The notes beneath the pieces were generated by a model, which did not search any database, was not told the origin of the DNA, and was given only the letters and a program-made list of their open reading frames with translations. Both the position numbers and the translations under genes were made by a program. From Janthinobacterium sp. 61 (GTDB lineage Bacteria; Pseudomonadota; Gammaproteobacteria; Burkholderiales; Burkholderiaceae_D), in assembly GCF_002846335.1 (NCBI RefSeq), contig NZ_PJMQ01000001.1:5270001-5334000 (forward strand): a DNA stretch of 64,000 nt. The letters run 5' to 3'. How positions within the stretch are numbered: the stretch's first letter is position 1; the number at the start of each line of letters is the position of its first letter. Of this stretch, positions 33,862 through 44,399 are shown piece by piece.

Positions 33862-35565
33862 TTATTTGGCCGCCTGCGCCTTTTCTGCCGTGGCACGGAT
33901 GGTGGCCAGGGTGGCATTCGGCGTGATCAGGTTGCCGTCGTAGCGCAGCTCGATCAGGGCCGGCAAGCTGTGCGTCCTGGCGTGCGCCAGCGCCCGTTGC
34001 AGCGCAGGAGCGAACTCTTCTGTCGTATTCACCACTGCGCCATGCGCGCCATACGCTTGCGCCAGCGCCGCGAAATCGGGATTGTGCAAGGTCGTGCCAG
34101 AGACGCGGCCCGGGTAGTCGCGTTCCTGGTGCATGCGGATGGTGCCGAACATCTGGTTGTTGAAGACGATGATGACCACGCCCGCCTGGTATTGCACGGC
34201 GGTGGCCAGTTCCTGGCCATTCATCATGTATTCGCCATCGCCGGCAAAGGTGATCACGGTGCGCTCCGGATGCACGATCTTTGCCGCCACGCCGGACGGC
34301 ACGCCGTAGCCCATGGCGCCATTCGTCGGTGCCAGTTGCGTGCGCATGCCTCCATAGCGGTAGAAGCGGTGCGCCCACGAGGCGTAATTGCCGGCGCCGT
34401 TCGTCAGGATGGTGTCGGGGGGCACCTGTGCCATGATTTCCTGCGTCACTTGCCACAGGTCCAGCGGCGCCTGGCCATCCTGGAAGATGGGCGGCTGCTC
34501 TTGGTAGGCTGCCAGCTCGGCCTTGGCTTCGGCCGGCGACTGTTTCCATGCGGAAGCGTCCACGGGGTCCATGGCAGCCAGCATGGCGCAGACCTGCGGC
34601 ATGCCGCTGTTGATCATCAGCTCAGCCTGGTAAACGCTGCCCAGCTCTTCGGCGTCCGTGTGGATGTGCACCAGACGCTGGCGCGGCACGGGCGAGTCGA
34701 ACAGGGTGTAGCCGCCCGTCGTCATTTCACCCAGGCGCGGGCCGATGGCGATGACGAGGTCGGCATTTTTCACGCGCGCGGCCAGTTTCGGGTTGATGCC
34801 AATGCCGACGTCGCCGATATAGTTCGGGTGGGCATTGTCGAGCAAGTCCTGGAAACGGAAGGCGCAGGCGACGGGCAAGTGATTCGCTTCGGCGAACTGT
34901 TGCAGGTCGGCGCACGCCTGCGGCGTCCAGGTGGTGCCGCCCAGCAAGACCAGCGGCTGTTTCGCCGTGGCCAGCATGGCGCGCAGCTGCTGCAGCTGCG
35001 CGTCTGATGGCGCAGCCTGCACGGGCTGGTAGGCGCGCGTGTCTGCGACAGTCGCCATGGAAATGAGCATGTCTTCCGGCAGGGCCAGCACCACGGGGCC
35101 GGGGCGGCCGCTGGTGGCCACCTGGAAGGCACGTGCCAGGTATTCGGGAATGCGCTCGGCGCGGTCGATCTGCGCCACCCACTTGGCCATCTGGCCGTAC
35201 ATGCGGCGGTAGTCGATTTCCTGGAACGCTTCGCGGTCGACAAAATCATTGCCGACCTGGCCGATGAACAGGATCATCGGGGTGGAATCCTGATACGCCG
35301 TGTGCACGCCGATCGAGGCATTGGTGGCGCCCGGTCCGCGTGTGACGAAGCAGATGCCCGGCTTGCCCGTCAGCTTGCCGTAGGCTTCGGCCATGAAGGC
35401 GGCGCCGCCTTCCTGGCGGTTGATGATGAAGCGGATGCCCGAATCGTGCAGTGCGTCGAGCACGTCCAGGTAGCTTTCGCCAGGCACGCCAAAAGCGGTG
35501 TCGACACCATGGATCTGCAGGGCATCGACCAGGATCTGGCCGCCGGTACGGGATTGTTGCGTCAT
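33862..35565 (-). CDS. Thiamine-pyrophosphate-dependent enzyme, acetolactate-synthase-like
   Basis: The 567-residue protein has the three domains of the TPP-dependent carboligase/decarboxylase family: N-terminal Pyr domain with the catalytic Glu in RQEGGAAFMAEAYG, a central domain, and the C-terminal PP domain with the TPP signature GDGEYMMNG followed by NNQM about 27 residues later. It resembles acetolactate synthase large subunit but lacks a neighbouring small subunit gene, so biosynthetic AHAS is uncertain; related enzymes decarboxylate 2-oxo acids. ATG 35565 was chosen over 35634 because it precedes the conserved GGQILVDALQIHGV and has AAGAG upstream. Confidence 0.86.
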   Translation of the reverse strand: MTQQSRTGGQILVDALQIHGVDTAFGVPGESYLDVLDALHDSGIRFIINRQEGGAAFMAEAYGKLTGKPGICFVTRGPGATNASIGVHTAYQDSTPMILFIGQVGNDFVDREAFQEIDYRRMYGQMAKWVAQIDRAERIPEYLARAFQVATSGRPGPVVLALPEDMLISMATVADTRAYQPVQAAPSDAQLQQLRAMLATAKQPLVLLGGTTWTPQACADLQQFAEANHLPVACAFRFQDLLDNAHPNYIGDVGIGINPKLAARVKNADLVIAIGPRLGEMTTGGYTLFDSPVPRQRLVHIHTDAEELGSVYQAELMINSGMPQVCAMLAAMDPVDASAWKQSPAEAKAELAAYQEQPPIFQDGQAPLDLWQVTQEIMAQVPPDTILTNGAGNYASWAHRFYRYGGMRTQLAPTNGAMGYGVPSGVAAKIVHPERTVITFAGDGEYMMNGQELATAVQYQAGVVIIVFNNQMFGTIRMHQERDYPGRVSGTTLHNPDFAALAQAYGAHGAVVNTTEEFAPALQRALAHARTHSLPALIELRYDGNLITPNATLATIRATAEKAQAAK

Positions 35566-35763
35566 GTTCGGCTCTTTATATTCTAGTGGGTGGCAAAGAA
35601 GTGGGGCAAGCGGTGCGCATGCGCTTGCATGCAAGCAGCTTGCCTCATTCTATGTGAGCCGATTTGGCCCGGCTTTTGAAATGGCGACACCGAATTACAC
35701 AATCCCCCGGGCCGGGGCCCGACGAGGGGCCCGGCGAGCGGTTTCGCGCCTGCACATGCCTTT

Positions 35764-35793
35764 TTGCAGAAACATGCTGCGGCGCGGTACAAT
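35764..35793 (+). promoter_or_regulatory. rnpB promoter
   Basis: -35 TTGCAG (35764-35769), 18-base spacer and -10 TACAAT (35788-35793) lie just ahead of the predicted 5' end of RNase P RNA. Confidence 0.75.
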
Positions 35794-35800
35794 GGCGGGT

Positions 35801-36138
35801 GAAGCAGGCCAGACAGTCGCTGGCTGGTGCAGCAATGCACTGGCGGGAGGAAGGTCCGGACTCCATAGAGCGGGGTGACGGTTAACGGCCGTCCGCTGAA
35901 AGCCGCAAGGTATAAGGCGAGGAATAGGGCCACAGAGACGAGCGTATTAAGTTACGGTGAAACGCGGTAACCTCCACCTGGTGCAATTTCAAATAGGCAC
36001 GCGATGATGCTGCTCGCGGAGCGTGCGGGTAGAAAGCTTGAGCGCCCGAGTAATCTGGCGCCTAGAGGAATGACTGTCATAGCGCCAACCTGCAAGGGAA
36101 GGCGCCGTAACAAAATCCGGCCTATCGGCCTGCTTCAC
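35801..36138 (+). ncRNA. rnpB: RNase P RNA (class A)
   Basis: The catalytic RNA of RNase P, which trims tRNA 5' ends. The terminal P1 helix is exact: GAAGCAGGCC at 35801-35810 pairs with GGCCTGCTTC at 36127-36136. Conserved core regions are present: GAGGAAGGTCCGGACTCCA (CR-I) near 35849, AGGGCCACAGAGACG, and near the 3' end GAGGAATGACTGTCATAG with the universal ACAAAATCCGGCC. A promoter and a terminator flank it. Confidence 0.96.
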
Positions 36139-36206
36139 TTGAATTTGTGTTCCCTGGTCTGCCGGGGAGTGTATCGGTCACAGCGGCTTGCCTGCTGCGC
36201 GCCACC

Positions 36207-36238
36207 AAAAAGCCCCCCGCAAAGGGGCTTTTTTTGTT
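36207..36238 (+). terminator. rnpB terminator
   Basis: AAAAGCCCC and GGGGCTTTT form a nine-base stem around a seven-base loop, followed by a T-run. Confidence 0.9.
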
Positions 36239-36239
36239 T

Positions 36240-36679
36240 CTAAAAATATAGCAGTTAAGATAAAGTTGTATATACAACTAAGAATGAACAATTGGTTAAA
36301 GTTTCTTCCTTTCAATTAATTGCTGCATTGCAAAAATAGTTTGCCTGCATCAGGCTAGCCCCGGAAAACCGGGCGGGAACGCGTTATGGGCGAATTTTTT
36401 TTGCCTTAAACCAAGTCTTTTGCTGTGGCTGCTTGCTGTTGTGCCTGGATGACGAAAGTATTGTCATGTGTCAACTAACTGTAAAAAATTCAATTTTTCG
36501 ATTTCGTCTTTTTCGATGTTTACGGTAGGAAAACACATGTGTGCAGATGAGGTAGCACATTCACTATCTTTCATAAGTATCTAATTTATCGATATATTTT
36601 TATTTGAGACTGCTTCAACGATATGCGCTAAGTCCTTAATTTCATTAATAAAATTCCTGTTTTACCAATCGGAAACCGC
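36240..36679. other. AT-rich intergenic region, nothing recognised
   Basis: This 440-base stretch between the rnpB terminator and the mraZ promoter is unusually AT-rich for the window and has no convincing frame, RNA family or repeat that I can name. It could be an upstream activating or nucleoid-protein region for the division cluster. Confidence 0.5.
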
Positions 36680-36708
36680 TTGACCACTATCTTTGCTTAC
36701 TCTAAAGT
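36680..36708 (+). promoter_or_regulatory. Promoter of the dcw cluster (mraZ)
   Basis: -35 TTGACC (36680-36685), a 17-base spacer and -10 TAAAGT (36703-36708) form a near-consensus sigma-70 promoter. Transcription would start near 36715, within the MraZ repeats, with a leader of about 90 bases. Confidence 0.7.
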
Positions 36709-36741
36709 GGGCAACTGTGTGAAAAAGTGTGTTTTTGTGGG
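36707..36741 (+). promoter_or_regulatory. MraZ operator: four direct repeats
   Basis: GTGGG (36707), GTGTG (36717), GTGTG (36727) and GTGGG (36737) recur every ten bases, each separated by exactly five bases (CAACT, AAAAA, TTTTT). This is the known MraZ binding pattern. The array overlaps the -10 and start region, which fits autorepression of the cluster. Confidence 0.85.
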
Positions 36742-36802
36742 AAATTTCCCCTTTTCATCGTGATGCGCAAGCGTCGCAACCCAAGCTCAAAAAAGGTCTT
36801 CC

Positions 36803-37231
36803 GTGTTTCAAGGCGCGTCCGCAATCAATCTCGATGCCAAAGGCAGGATGTCTATCCCTGCCAAGCACCGTGACGCGCTGGCGATTCAATGCGAAGGCCG
36901 TTTGACCCTGACCAAACACCCCGATGGCTGCCTGCTGTTTTTCCCCCGTCCCGTGTGGGAAAGCCACCGCCAGCAAATCGCCGCCTGGCCCATGTCGGCG
37001 CGCGCCTGGCAGCGCATCTTCCTCGGCAACGCCGTCGACGTCGAGCTGGACTCGGCTGGCCGCGTGCTGATCTCGCCCGAATTGCGCAACGCCGTGGGGC
37101 TGTCGCGCGAAGTCATGATGATCGGCATGGGCAGTCACTTTGAAATATGGGATGCCGTCAAGTTGGCTGACAAAGAACAGCAGGCGATCGATGCCGGCAC
37201 CCCCGATGTACTTTCCAATTTTTCTTTCTAA
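36803..37231 (+). CDS. mraZ: Division/cell wall cluster regulator MraZ
   Basis: The 142-residue DNA-binding protein has two SpoVT/AbrB-like half-domains, each with the DxKGR or DxAGR motif: [15 protein letters not shown] near the N-terminus and [15 protein letters not shown] about 70 residues on. It binds its own promoter as a ring-shaped oligomer and represses the dcw genes. The start is GTG 36803, preceded by AAAAAAGGTCTTCC. It is first in the cluster and is followed by rsmH after 9 bases. Confidence 0.95.
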   Translation: MFQGASAINLDAKGRMSIPAKHRDALAIQCEGRLTLTKHPDGCLLFFPRPVWESHRQQIAAWPMSARAWQRIFLGNAVDVELDSAGRVLISPELRNAVGLSREVMMIGMGSHFEIWDAVKLADKEQQAIDAGTPDVLSNFSF

Positions 37232-37240
37232 GGCTCCGTA

Positions 37241-38218
37241 ATGACACAACTCACGGTGCCGGAATTTCAGCATCGCACGGTGCTGCTCGATGAAGCGGTC
37301 GATGCGCTCGACCTCACGGGCGACCGCGCGCACGGCATTTACGTCGATGGCACGTTTGGCCGCGGCGGGCATAGCCGATTGATTTTGTCGCGCCTGGCCG
37401 CTGATGCGCGCCTGATCGGCTTCGACAAGGATTTGCAAGCCATCGCCACGGCCGAACAGATCGGCGACCCCCGCTTTGAAATTGTCCATGACAGCTTTGC
37501 CACCATGACGGCCAGCCTGGCCGCGCGTGGCGTTCGGCAGGTGGACGGCATCTTGCTCGACCTGGGCATCTCGTCGCCGCAGGTCGACGATGCGGCGCGC
37601 GGTTTCAGTTTCCGCAACGACGGACCGCTGGATATGCGCATGGATACCACGCGCGGTATCTCCGCGGCCGAATGGCTGGCGGTGGAAACCGAGCAGAATT
37701 TAGAGAAAGTGATACGCGATTATGGGGAAGAACGGTTTGCTTTTCAGATTGCAAAGGCGATTGTTGCTGGCCGGGCAGTCCAGCCAATTTCAAGCACACG
37801 ACAGCTTGCCAGCATCGTGGCAGGCGCCGTCAAGACCCGCGAGAAGGGTAAGGACCCCGCTACCCGCACCTTTCAGGCCATACGCATTTTCATTAACAAA
37901 GAGCTCGAGGATCTCGAGATCGGGCTGAGCCAGGCGTATGCCTGCCTGGCGCCCGGCGCGCGCATGGCCGTGATCAGTTTTCATTCGCTGGAAGACCGCA
38001 TGGTCAAGCGCTTCTTCGCCTCGAAGGCGAACGTGGAGCAGCCTGACCGCCGCCTGCCGATCCGCGCGGTCGACTTGCCGCAGCCGGAAATGAAGCTGAT
38101 CTTGAAGATGAAGCCGTCCGATGCCGAGATCGAGGGGAATCCCCGTTCGCGTTCGGCCGTGATGCGCGTGGCGCAGCGCCTGCCGCTGGTCGCCCCTGCG
38201 AATGGCGGCTCCCGATGA
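37241..38218 (+). CDS. rsmH: 16S rRNA m4C1402 methyltransferase RsmH (MraW)
   Basis: The 325-residue SAM-dependent methyltransferase has the opening [13 protein letters not shown], a SAM-binding [28 protein letters not shown], and [17 protein letters not shown], all RsmH landmarks. It methylates cytosine 1402 in the small-subunit rRNA. It overlaps ftsL by four bases (ATGA). Confidence 0.96.
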   Translation: MTQLTVPEFQHRTVLLDEAVDALDLTGDRAHGIYVDGTFGRGGHSRLILSRLAADARLIGFDKDLQAIATAEQIGDPRFEIVHDSFATMTASLAARGVRQVDGILLDLGISSPQVDDAARGFSFRNDGPLDMRMDTTRGISAAEWLAVETEQNLEKVIRDYGEERFAFQIAKAIVAGRAVQPISSTRQLASIVAGAVKTREKGKDPATRTFQAIRIFINKELEDLEIGLSQAYACLAPGARMAVISFHSLEDRMVKRFFASKANVEQPDRRLPIRAVDLPQPEMKLILKMKPSDAEIEGNPRSRSAVMRVAQRLPLVAPANGGSR

Positions 38219-38484
38219 CTGGCAAGCTGTGTGTCGTGCTGTCGGCCCTGCTGGTGTGCTGTGGCCTGTCGCTGGTGAACGCGCAGTACCAGTCGCGCCA
38301 CCTGCTGATCGACCTGGAGCGCGCGCAAGCGCTGTCGCGCCAGCTCGACATCGACTGGGCGCAGCTGCAGCTGGACCAGTCGACCCTGGGCAAGCATGAG
38401 CGCATTGAATCGATTGCTCGGCGTGACCTGAGCATGACGCCGCTGACGGCGGCGCGTACGCAGTACCTGACGGAGGGCGAATAA
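38215..38484 (+). CDS. ftsL: Cell division protein FtsL
   Basis: The 89-residue bitopic membrane protein has one N-terminal membrane helix (about residues 5-24) and a periplasmic coiled-coil with heptad leucines ([19 protein letters not shown]). It joins FtsB and FtsQ in the divisome. Small size and position between rsmH and ftsI make the assignment secure. Overlaps flank it: ATGA with rsmH, TAATG with ftsI. Confidence 0.92.
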   Translation: MTGKLCVVLSALLVCCGLSLVNAQYQSRHLLIDLERAQALSRQLDIDWAQLQLDQSTLGKHERIESIARRDLSMTPLTAARTQYLTEGE

Positions 38485-40262
38485 TGAAGTTGGGCGGTAA
38501 CAGCAACGGCAGGGTGGCGGCATCGAAAGGCGTGCCATTCTCGAAGAACCCCGTACTGGCGGTGCGACTGCCCGTCTGGCGTTCGCGCGTCGTGCTGTTC
38601 CTGCTGTTCTTCGCTTTCGCCGGCCTGGGCGTGCGCGCCCTGTGGCTGCAGGGCGTGTCGACGCAGTTTTTGCAAAAGCAGGGCAAGGCACGCTACGAAC
38701 GCACGCTGGAACTGCCGGCCACGCGCGGCAAGATCACCGACCGCAACGGCCAGGTGCTGGCCTCGTCCGTGCCCGTGAAAGCCATCTGGGCCATTCCCGA
38801 CGACGTGCTGCAGGCGTCACCCGAGAAAATCAACGCGTTGGCCGGCTTGCTGGAAATGAATGTCAACGAATTGCGCAAGAAGCTCGATTCGGACCGCAGC
38901 TTTGTTTACCTGAAACGCCAGGTCGAGATGGACGTGGCCGACAAAATTTCCAAGCTGGGCATCGACGGCATCGACGAGCGCAAGGAATACAAGCGCTTTT
39001 ATCCACAGGGCGAAGTGATGACCCACGTGGTCGGTTTTACCAATGTGGAAGACGTGGGCCAGGAAAGCATGGAACTGGCGCAGCAGAAAACCCTCGTCGG
39101 CACCACCGGCAGCCGCCGCGTGATCAAGGACCGCCTGGGCCACATCGTCGAAGATATCGGCTTCATCCACGAACCGCATGACGGCAAGGACCTGACCCTG
39201 TCCGTGGACAGCAAGATCCAGTACATCGCCTTCACGCAGTTGAAGGAGGCGGTGGAAAAATTCAATGCCAAGGCTGGCGGCGCCGTGGTGCTCGACGTGC
39301 ACACGGGTGAAGTGCTGGCCCTGGCCAACTACCCCAGCTATGACCCGAACGACCGCCGCAAGCTCACGGGCCAGCAGCTGCGCAACCGCGTCATGACCGA
39401 CACCTTTGAGCCCGGTTCGACCCTGAAACCGATCACCGTCTCGCTGGCGCTCGATACGGGACGCGTCAAGCCGACCACCCTGATCGACACGGGGCCGGGC
39501 CGCTACACCATCGCCGACCGTACCATTACCGATACCAAGCCGCACGGCGTGATCAATGTCTCTGAAATCATCGAGATGTCGTCGAACATCGGCACCTCGA
39601 AAATCGCGCTGGGCATGCCGTCGCAGGAAATGTGGGAAATGTTTACCAAGGTAGGCTTCGGCCAGCAGCCGAAATGGGGCTTCCCCGGCGCTGTGGCCGG
39701 CCGCGTGCGTCCATATAAATCGTGGCGCCCGGTGGAACAGGCCACCATGAGCTACGGTAACGGCATTTCCGTGTCGCTGATCCAGCTGGCGCGCTCTTAC
39801 ATGATGTTCGCCCGTGATGGCGACACGATTCCATTATCGTTCCAGAAGGTCAATGAGCTGCCTGTGGGCCAGCAGGTGATCAAGCCGAAGACGGCCGCCG
39901 AAATGCGCGCCATGCTGGAACTGGTGGTCTCCGGCGCGCACGGCTCGGCCAAGCGCGCCCAGGTCGCCGGTTACCGCGTCGGCGGCAAGACGGGTACCGC
40001 TTACAAGGTGGAAAACGGCCGTTATGCGATGCCGCGCAAATACATTGGCTCTTTCGTGGGCATGGTGCCGATGTCGGCGCCGCGCTTCATCATTGCCGTG
40101 ATGATCGATGAACCGACCGGCCCCGCCCACTATGGCGGCCAGGTTGCCGCTCCCGCTTTCGCGGCGATTGCGACCAACGCGCTGCGCGCGATGAACGTAC
40201 CGCCCGATTCCTCCGTTACCGAAATCGTGGTCCCGGCCAATGCCGGCCCGGAGGCCATGTGA
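38484..40262 (+). CDS. ftsI: Peptidoglycan transpeptidase FtsI (PBP3)
   Basis: The 592-residue class B penicillin-binding protein has one N-terminal membrane anchor (about residues 35-57), a pedestal domain and the transpeptidase domain with the three active-site motifs S312-T-L-K315, S366-S-N368 and K502-T-G-T505. It cross-links septal peptidoglycan with FtsW. Length is normal. The stop overlaps the GTG start of murE. Confidence 0.97.
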   Translation: MKLGGNSNGRVAASKGVPFSKNPVLAVRLPVWRSRVVLFLLFFAFAGLGVRALWLQGVSTQFLQKQGKARYERTLELPATRGKITDRNGQVLASSVPVKAIWAIPDDVLQASPEKINALAGLLEMNVNELRKKLDSDRSFVYLKRQVEMDVADKISKLGIDGIDERKEYKRFYPQGEVMTHVVGFTNVEDVGQESMELAQQKTLVGTTGSRRVIKDRLGHIVEDIGFIHEPHDGKDLTLSVDSKIQYIAFTQLKEAVEKFNAKAGGAVVLDVHTGEVLALANYPSYDPNDRRKLTGQQLRNRVMTDTFEPGSTLKPITVSLALDTGRVKPTTLIDTGPGRYTIADRTITDTKPHGVINVSEIIEMSSNIGTSKIALGMPSQEMWEMFTKVGFGQQPKWGFPGAVAGRVRPYKSWRPVEQATMSYGNGISVSLIQLARSYMMFARDGDTIPLSFQKVNELPVGQQVIKPKTAAEMRAMLELVVSGAHGSAKRAQVAGYRVGGKTGTAYKVENGRYAMPRKYIGSFVGMVPMSAPRFIIAVMIDEPTGPAHYGGQVAAPAFAAIATNALRAMNVPPDSSVTEIVVPANAGPEAM

Positions 40263-41779
40263 AGTCACTCATGACCATACAAGACATCAGTTTGTGGATC
40301 AAAGCGGCTGCCCCGTCCGGGCAGCTGACGTCCGATTCGCGGCGCGTGCAGCGCGGCGACGTGTTTTTCGCCTACGCTGGCGCCACTCATTTCATCGACG
40401 CCGCTATCGAGCAGGGCGCCGCCGCCATCGTGCATGACGCCGTGGAATGGAACGCCGCATGGAATGTGCCGCATCTGCTGGTCGGCGACCTGAAGCGCCT
40501 GGCTGGCCCCGTGGCACATGCTGTTTACGACATGCCCGACAGTGCCATGTTCAGCGCCGGCGTGACGGGCACGAATGGCAAGACCTCGTGCGCCTTGTGG
40601 CTGGCGCAGGCCTTGGCGCGCCTGGGCGAAACATCGTCCGTCATCGGTACCTTGGGCGTGGGCCTGTGCAAGCCGCGCGGCGCCATCGAATTCGACGTCA
40701 CCGGCTACACCACGCCCGACGCCGTGCTGCTGGCGCGTAAACTCGCCGCCATGCGCGACGCTGGCGCCAAGGCTGTTGCCATCGAAGTGTCGTCGATTGG
40801 CCTGGACCAGGACCGCGCGGCCGGCATGCATTTCGATGTCGCCATGTTCACCAATTTGACGCGCGACCACCTTGATTACCATGGCGACATGGCCACTTAC
40901 GAGGCGGCCAAAGTCAAGCTGTTCGACTGGCCCGGCCTGAAGACGGCCGTCATCAACCTGGACGACCCCATGGGCTTGCGCCTGGCGCGCCACGTGGACG
41001 GCAAGCTGGCGGGCGAGTATCCGGTCATCGGCTACACCTTGCAGGATGCGGCGGCCTTGCCCGACCTCCCGGGCGTGCTGATGCTGCGTGCCAGCCAGTT
41101 CCGCAGCCGCAATGCCGGCACCGACTTCCATCTGGAATGCGCGCTTGGCGTGGCGCTGGTCAAAACGCAACTGGTGGGTCACTTCAATATCAGCAACGCG
41201 CTGGCCGTGCTGGGCGCCTTGCTGGCGCATGGCACTGGCCTGCGCGCCGCCATCGACGGCATCGAATCGCTGCAGCCGGCTCCCGGCCGCATGCAGCAGG
41301 TGGGTGGGCAGGAAGCGCCGATGGTCGTCATCGATTACGCGCATACGCCGGACGCGCTGGAAAAAACCCTGGCCGCCTTGCGCCAGGTGGCGCAGGAACG
41401 GGGCGGCCAGCTGTGGTGCGTGTTCGGCTGCGGTGGCGACCGCGATCCGGGCAAGCGTCCGCAGATGGGCGCCATCGCGCAGCTGGCCGATCACGTGCTG
41501 GTTACCAGCGACAATCCGCGCAGCGAAGACCCGCACGCCATCATCGCGCAGATCGTCGCCGGTATGCGCACAGACGGTCCGCAGCCGCAGGCTATCGAAG
41601 ACCGCGCCGCAGCCATCCTGTCGGCCATCAAGCATGCCGCCAAGCCGGACGTGATCCTGCTGGCGGGCAAGGGCCATGAGCCGTACCAGGAAATCAAGGG
41701 CAAGAAACTGCCGTTCTCCGATGCCGATCATGCGCAGCTGGCCCTGTCCGCGCGCCTGACCATGATGAGGACGAACTGA
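40259..41779 (+). CDS. murE: UDP-MurNAc-tripeptide synthetase MurE
   Basis: The 506-residue Mur ligase has ATP-binding GTNGKTS at residues 104-110 and the DNPRSEDP motif at 418-425, in which the Arg and Asn/Asp pattern marks meso-diaminopimelate specificity. It adds the third residue of the peptidoglycan stem. I chose GTG 40259 because GGAGG lies four bases upstream and it gives the GTGA overlap with ftsI; ATG 40271 is a weaker alternative. Its stop overlaps the murF start (TGATG). Confidence 0.96.
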   Translation: MKSLMTIQDISLWIKAAAPSGQLTSDSRRVQRGDVFFAYAGATHFIDAAIEQGAAAIVHDAVEWNAAWNVPHLLVGDLKRLAGPVAHAVYDMPDSAMFSAGVTGTNGKTSCALWLAQALARLGETSSVIGTLGVGLCKPRGAIEFDVTGYTTPDAVLLARKLAAMRDAGAKAVAIEVSSIGLDQDRAAGMHFDVAMFTNLTRDHLDYHGDMATYEAAKVKLFDWPGLKTAVINLDDPMGLRLARHVDGKLAGEYPVIGYTLQDAAALPDLPGVLMLRASQFRSRNAGTDFHLECALGVALVKTQLVGHFNISNALAVLGALLAHGTGLRAAIDGIESLQPAPGRMQQVGGQEAPMVVIDYAHTPDALEKTLAALRQVAQERGGQLWCVFGCGGDRDPGKRPQMGAIAQLADHVLVTSDNPRSEDPHAIIAQIVAGMRTDGPQPQAIEDRAAAILSAIKHAAKPDVILLAGKGHEPYQEIKGKKLPFSDADHAQLALSARLTMMRTN

Positions 41780-43221
41780 TGGACCGCCTCATGCACGCGA
41801 CCCTGGCCGAACTGATGCCTGCCCTGCACGGCGCGCAGATGACGGGCGACGCCGTTTTTGACGGTGTATCAACCGATAGCCGCAGCGCGCCAGCCGGCTC
41901 GCTCTTCGTCGCCTTGCGCGGCGAAAGCTTCGACGCCCATGACTTCCTCGACCAGGTGGCCGCCAGTGGCGTTGCCGCCGTGGTGGTCGAGCGCCTGCCC
42001 GCAGGCTGGGATAGCAGCAAGGTGCCGGCCATCGTGGTCGCTGATACCCTGGTCGCGCTGGGCCGCATCGCCAATTACTGGCGCGGCCGTTTCAACCTGC
42101 CCGTCATTGGCGTTACCGGCAGCAATGGCAAGACCACCGTCAAGGAGATGATTTCGTCCATCCTGGCGACGGCCTTTGGCGAAGAAGGCCGCCTGGCCAC
42201 GCGCGGCAACCTGAATAATGAAATCGGCGTGCCATTGACCCTGTTCCGCCTCAGCGATCAGCACAAGGCGGCCGTGATCGAGATGGGGATGAACCATCCG
42301 GGCGAAATAGCGCGCCTTGCGGCAATCGCCGCGCCGACGCTGGCGATGGTTAACAACGCGCAGCGCGAGCACCAGGAATTCATGCACACGGTGGTAGCGG
42401 TGGCGCGCGAAAACGGCGCCGCGCTGGCTGCATTGGCCGACGACGGCGTGGCCGTGTTCCCGCACGGCGACGAATTCACGCCCCTGTGGCGCGAACTGGC
42501 CGGCGCGCGCGCCGTCATCACCTTCGGGCTGTCGAAGGATGCCGACGTAAGCTGCACGCATCGCGTGGCCGAGGATTTTGGCAGCGACATGTTCGTCAGC
42601 GTGCGCGCGCAGGATGGCAGCTTGCGCCAGTTCTTCGTCGGCTTGCAGGCGGCGGGCGAGCACAATGTGCGCAATGCGCTGGCTGCGGCGGCATGCGCCA
42701 TTGGCGCCGGTATCGCCATCGAGCATATCAAGCAGGGCCTGGAGGCGTTCGCGCCCGTGAACGGTCGCCTGCAGAAAAAACGTGCCGTCAACGGCGCCAC
42801 CATCATCGACGACACGTATAACGCCAATCCGGATTCGGTGAGGGCGGCCATCGACGTGCTGGCGCAGGCCGCAGCACCGCGCATTCTGGTGCTGGGCGAG
42901 ATGGCGGAAGTTGGCACGCAGGGGCAGCAGTTCCACGAAGAGATCGGCGCCTACGCCGCCGCCAAAGGCATCGAACACGTGCTGGCGACGGGCGGCCTGG
43001 CGCGCCATCTGGTGAATGCGGCGCAGGCTGCCGCCAGCCAGGAATCGGGCACGGTCGTGGAGTATTTCGAACAGTTCGACGGCTTGCTGGCAGCGCTCGA
43101 TGCGCATCTGTCCGGCCGCTCGGATGCAACAGTATTAATCAAGGGCTCCCGCTCCATGAAAATGGAACGGGCCGTGCAGCATTTGATTGGTTCAAACAAC
43201 AAAAACAAGGAAGCTCACTAA
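41779..43221 (+). CDS. murF: UDP-MurNAc-tripeptide-D-Ala-D-Ala ligase MurF
   Basis: The 480-residue Mur ligase has the P-loop [14 protein letters not shown] from residue 111, [25 protein letters not shown] and LGEMAEVG, which are MurF-specific. It attaches the D-Ala-D-Ala dipeptide supplied by Ddl. It lies between murE and mraY in the usual order. Confidence 0.96.
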   Translation: MDRLMHATLAELMPALHGAQMTGDAVFDGVSTDSRSAPAGSLFVALRGESFDAHDFLDQVAASGVAAVVVERLPAGWDSSKVPAIVVADTLVALGRIANYWRGRFNLPVIGVTGSNGKTTVKEMISSILATAFGEEGRLATRGNLNNEIGVPLTLFRLSDQHKAAVIEMGMNHPGEIARLAAIAAPTLAMVNNAQREHQEFMHTVVAVARENGAALAALADDGVAVFPHGDEFTPLWRELAGARAVITFGLSKDADVSCTHRVAEDFGSDMFVSVRAQDGSLRQFFVGLQAAGEHNVRNALAAAACAIGAGIAIEHIKQGLEAFAPVNGRLQKKRAVNGATIIDDTYNANPDSVRAAIDVLAQAAAPRILVLGEMAEVGTQGQQFHEEIGAYAAAKGIEHVLATGGLARHLVNAAQAAASQESGTVVEYFEQFDGLLAALDAHLSGRSDATVLIKGSRSMKMERAVQHLIGSNNKNKEAH

Positions 43222-43223
43222 TC

Positions 43224-44399
43224 ATGCTGCTCTGGCTCGCTCATTATTTCCAGGACGACATTGGCCCACTGCGGGTCTTTAACTTCATCACTTTCCGCGC
43301 CGTCTTCGCGACCCTGACCGCGATCCTGATCGGCCTGTGCGCCGGTCCCGCCGTGATCCGCATGCTCACGCGCATGAAGGTCGGCCAGGCCGTGCGTACG
43401 GACGGCCCGCAAACGCATCTGAAAAAACACGGCACCCCGACCATGGGCGGCGTGCTGATCCTCATTGCCATCGGCATTTCCACCTTGCTGTGGGCCGACT
43501 TGTCGAACCGCTTCATCTGGCCAGTGCTGATCGTCACCCTGGGCTTTGGTGCCGTCGGCTGGGCCGATGACTACCGCAAGGTGGTGCACCAGGACCCGGA
43601 AGGCATGCGCTCGCGCGAAAAATACTTCTGGCAGTCGCTGATTGGCATCGCCGCCGCGTTTTACCTGGCGTTTTCCGTGTCCATCTCCGAGCCCAATGCT
43701 GGCCAGGTGTGGAATCTGATCTACGCCTGGGTGCAGTCCGGCTTCGCCATGGACTTGCCGCCCAAGGCCGACCTGATCGTCCCGTTCTTCAAGACCATCA
43801 GCTATCCGCTGGGCGTGTGGGGCTTTATCGCGCTAACGTATTGCGTCATCGTCGGCACCAGCAACGCCGTCAACTTTACCGATGGTCTCGATGGCCTGGC
43901 CATCATGCCGACCGTGATGGTGGGTACGGCCCTGGGCCTGTTCGCCTACCTGACGGGCAACGCCACGTATGCGCGCTACCTGTTCATCCCGCATATTCCT
44001 GGCGCCGGCGAACTGGTAATTTTCTGCGGCGCGCTGGCCGGTTCCGGCCTGGCCTTCCTCTGGTATAACACGCACCCTGCGAAAGTGTTCATGGGCGACG
44101 TGGGCGCGCTGGCACTGGGCGGCGCACTGGGCACCGTGGCCGTCATCGTGCGCCAGGAAATCGTCCTGTTCATCATGGGCGGCATCTTCGTCGTCGAAAC
44201 ACTGTCCGTGATCATCCAGGTCGTCTGGTTCAAGTACACCAAGAAGCGCTACGGCACGGGCCGCCGCGTCTTCCTGATGGCGCCACTGCATCACCATTTT
44301 GAACAAAAAGGCTGGAAAGAGACGCAGGTTGTCGTGCGTTTCTGGATCATCACCATGATGCTGGTGCTGCTCGGCCTGACCACCTTGAAGCTGCGCTAA
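43224..44399 (+). CDS. mraY: Phospho-MurNAc-pentapeptide transferase MraY
   Basis: The 391-residue polytopic enzyme carries the Asp-rich active-site loops GWADDYRKV and [13 protein letters not shown], the [12 protein letters not shown] segment and a histidine-rich [13 protein letters not shown] loop. It makes lipid I on the inner face of the membrane from undecaprenyl phosphate. About 10 membrane helices. AAGGA lies upstream of the ATG; its stop overlaps the start of murD (TAATG). Confidence 0.97.
   Translation: MLLWLAHYFQDDIGPLRVFNFITFRAVFATLTAILIGLCAGPAVIRMLTRMKVGQAVRTDGPQTHLKKHGTPTMGGVLILIAIGISTLLWADLSNRFIWPVLIVTLGFGAVGWADDYRKVVHQDPEGMRSREKYFWQSLIGIAAAFYLAFSVSISEPNAGQVWNLIYAWVQSGFAMDLPPKADLIVPFFKTISYPLGVWGFIALTYCVIVGTSNAVNFTDGLDGLAIMPTVMVGTALGLFAYLTGNATYARYLFIPHIPGAGELVIFCGALAGSGLAFLWYNTHPAKVFMGDVGALALGGALGTVAVIVRQEIVLFIMGGIFVVETLSVIIQVVWFKYTKKRYGTGRRVFLMAPLHHHFEQKGWKETQVVVRFWIITMMLVLLGLTTLKLR

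Noticed and set aside
36004..36243. 79-codon frame within rnpB
   Set aside because: Lies in RNase P RNA and its terminator.
36707..36741. Short regular repeats that could suggest a CRISPR-like array
   Set aside because: Five-base repeats with five-base spacers are MraZ boxes; no CRISPR array or cas gene is present in the window.
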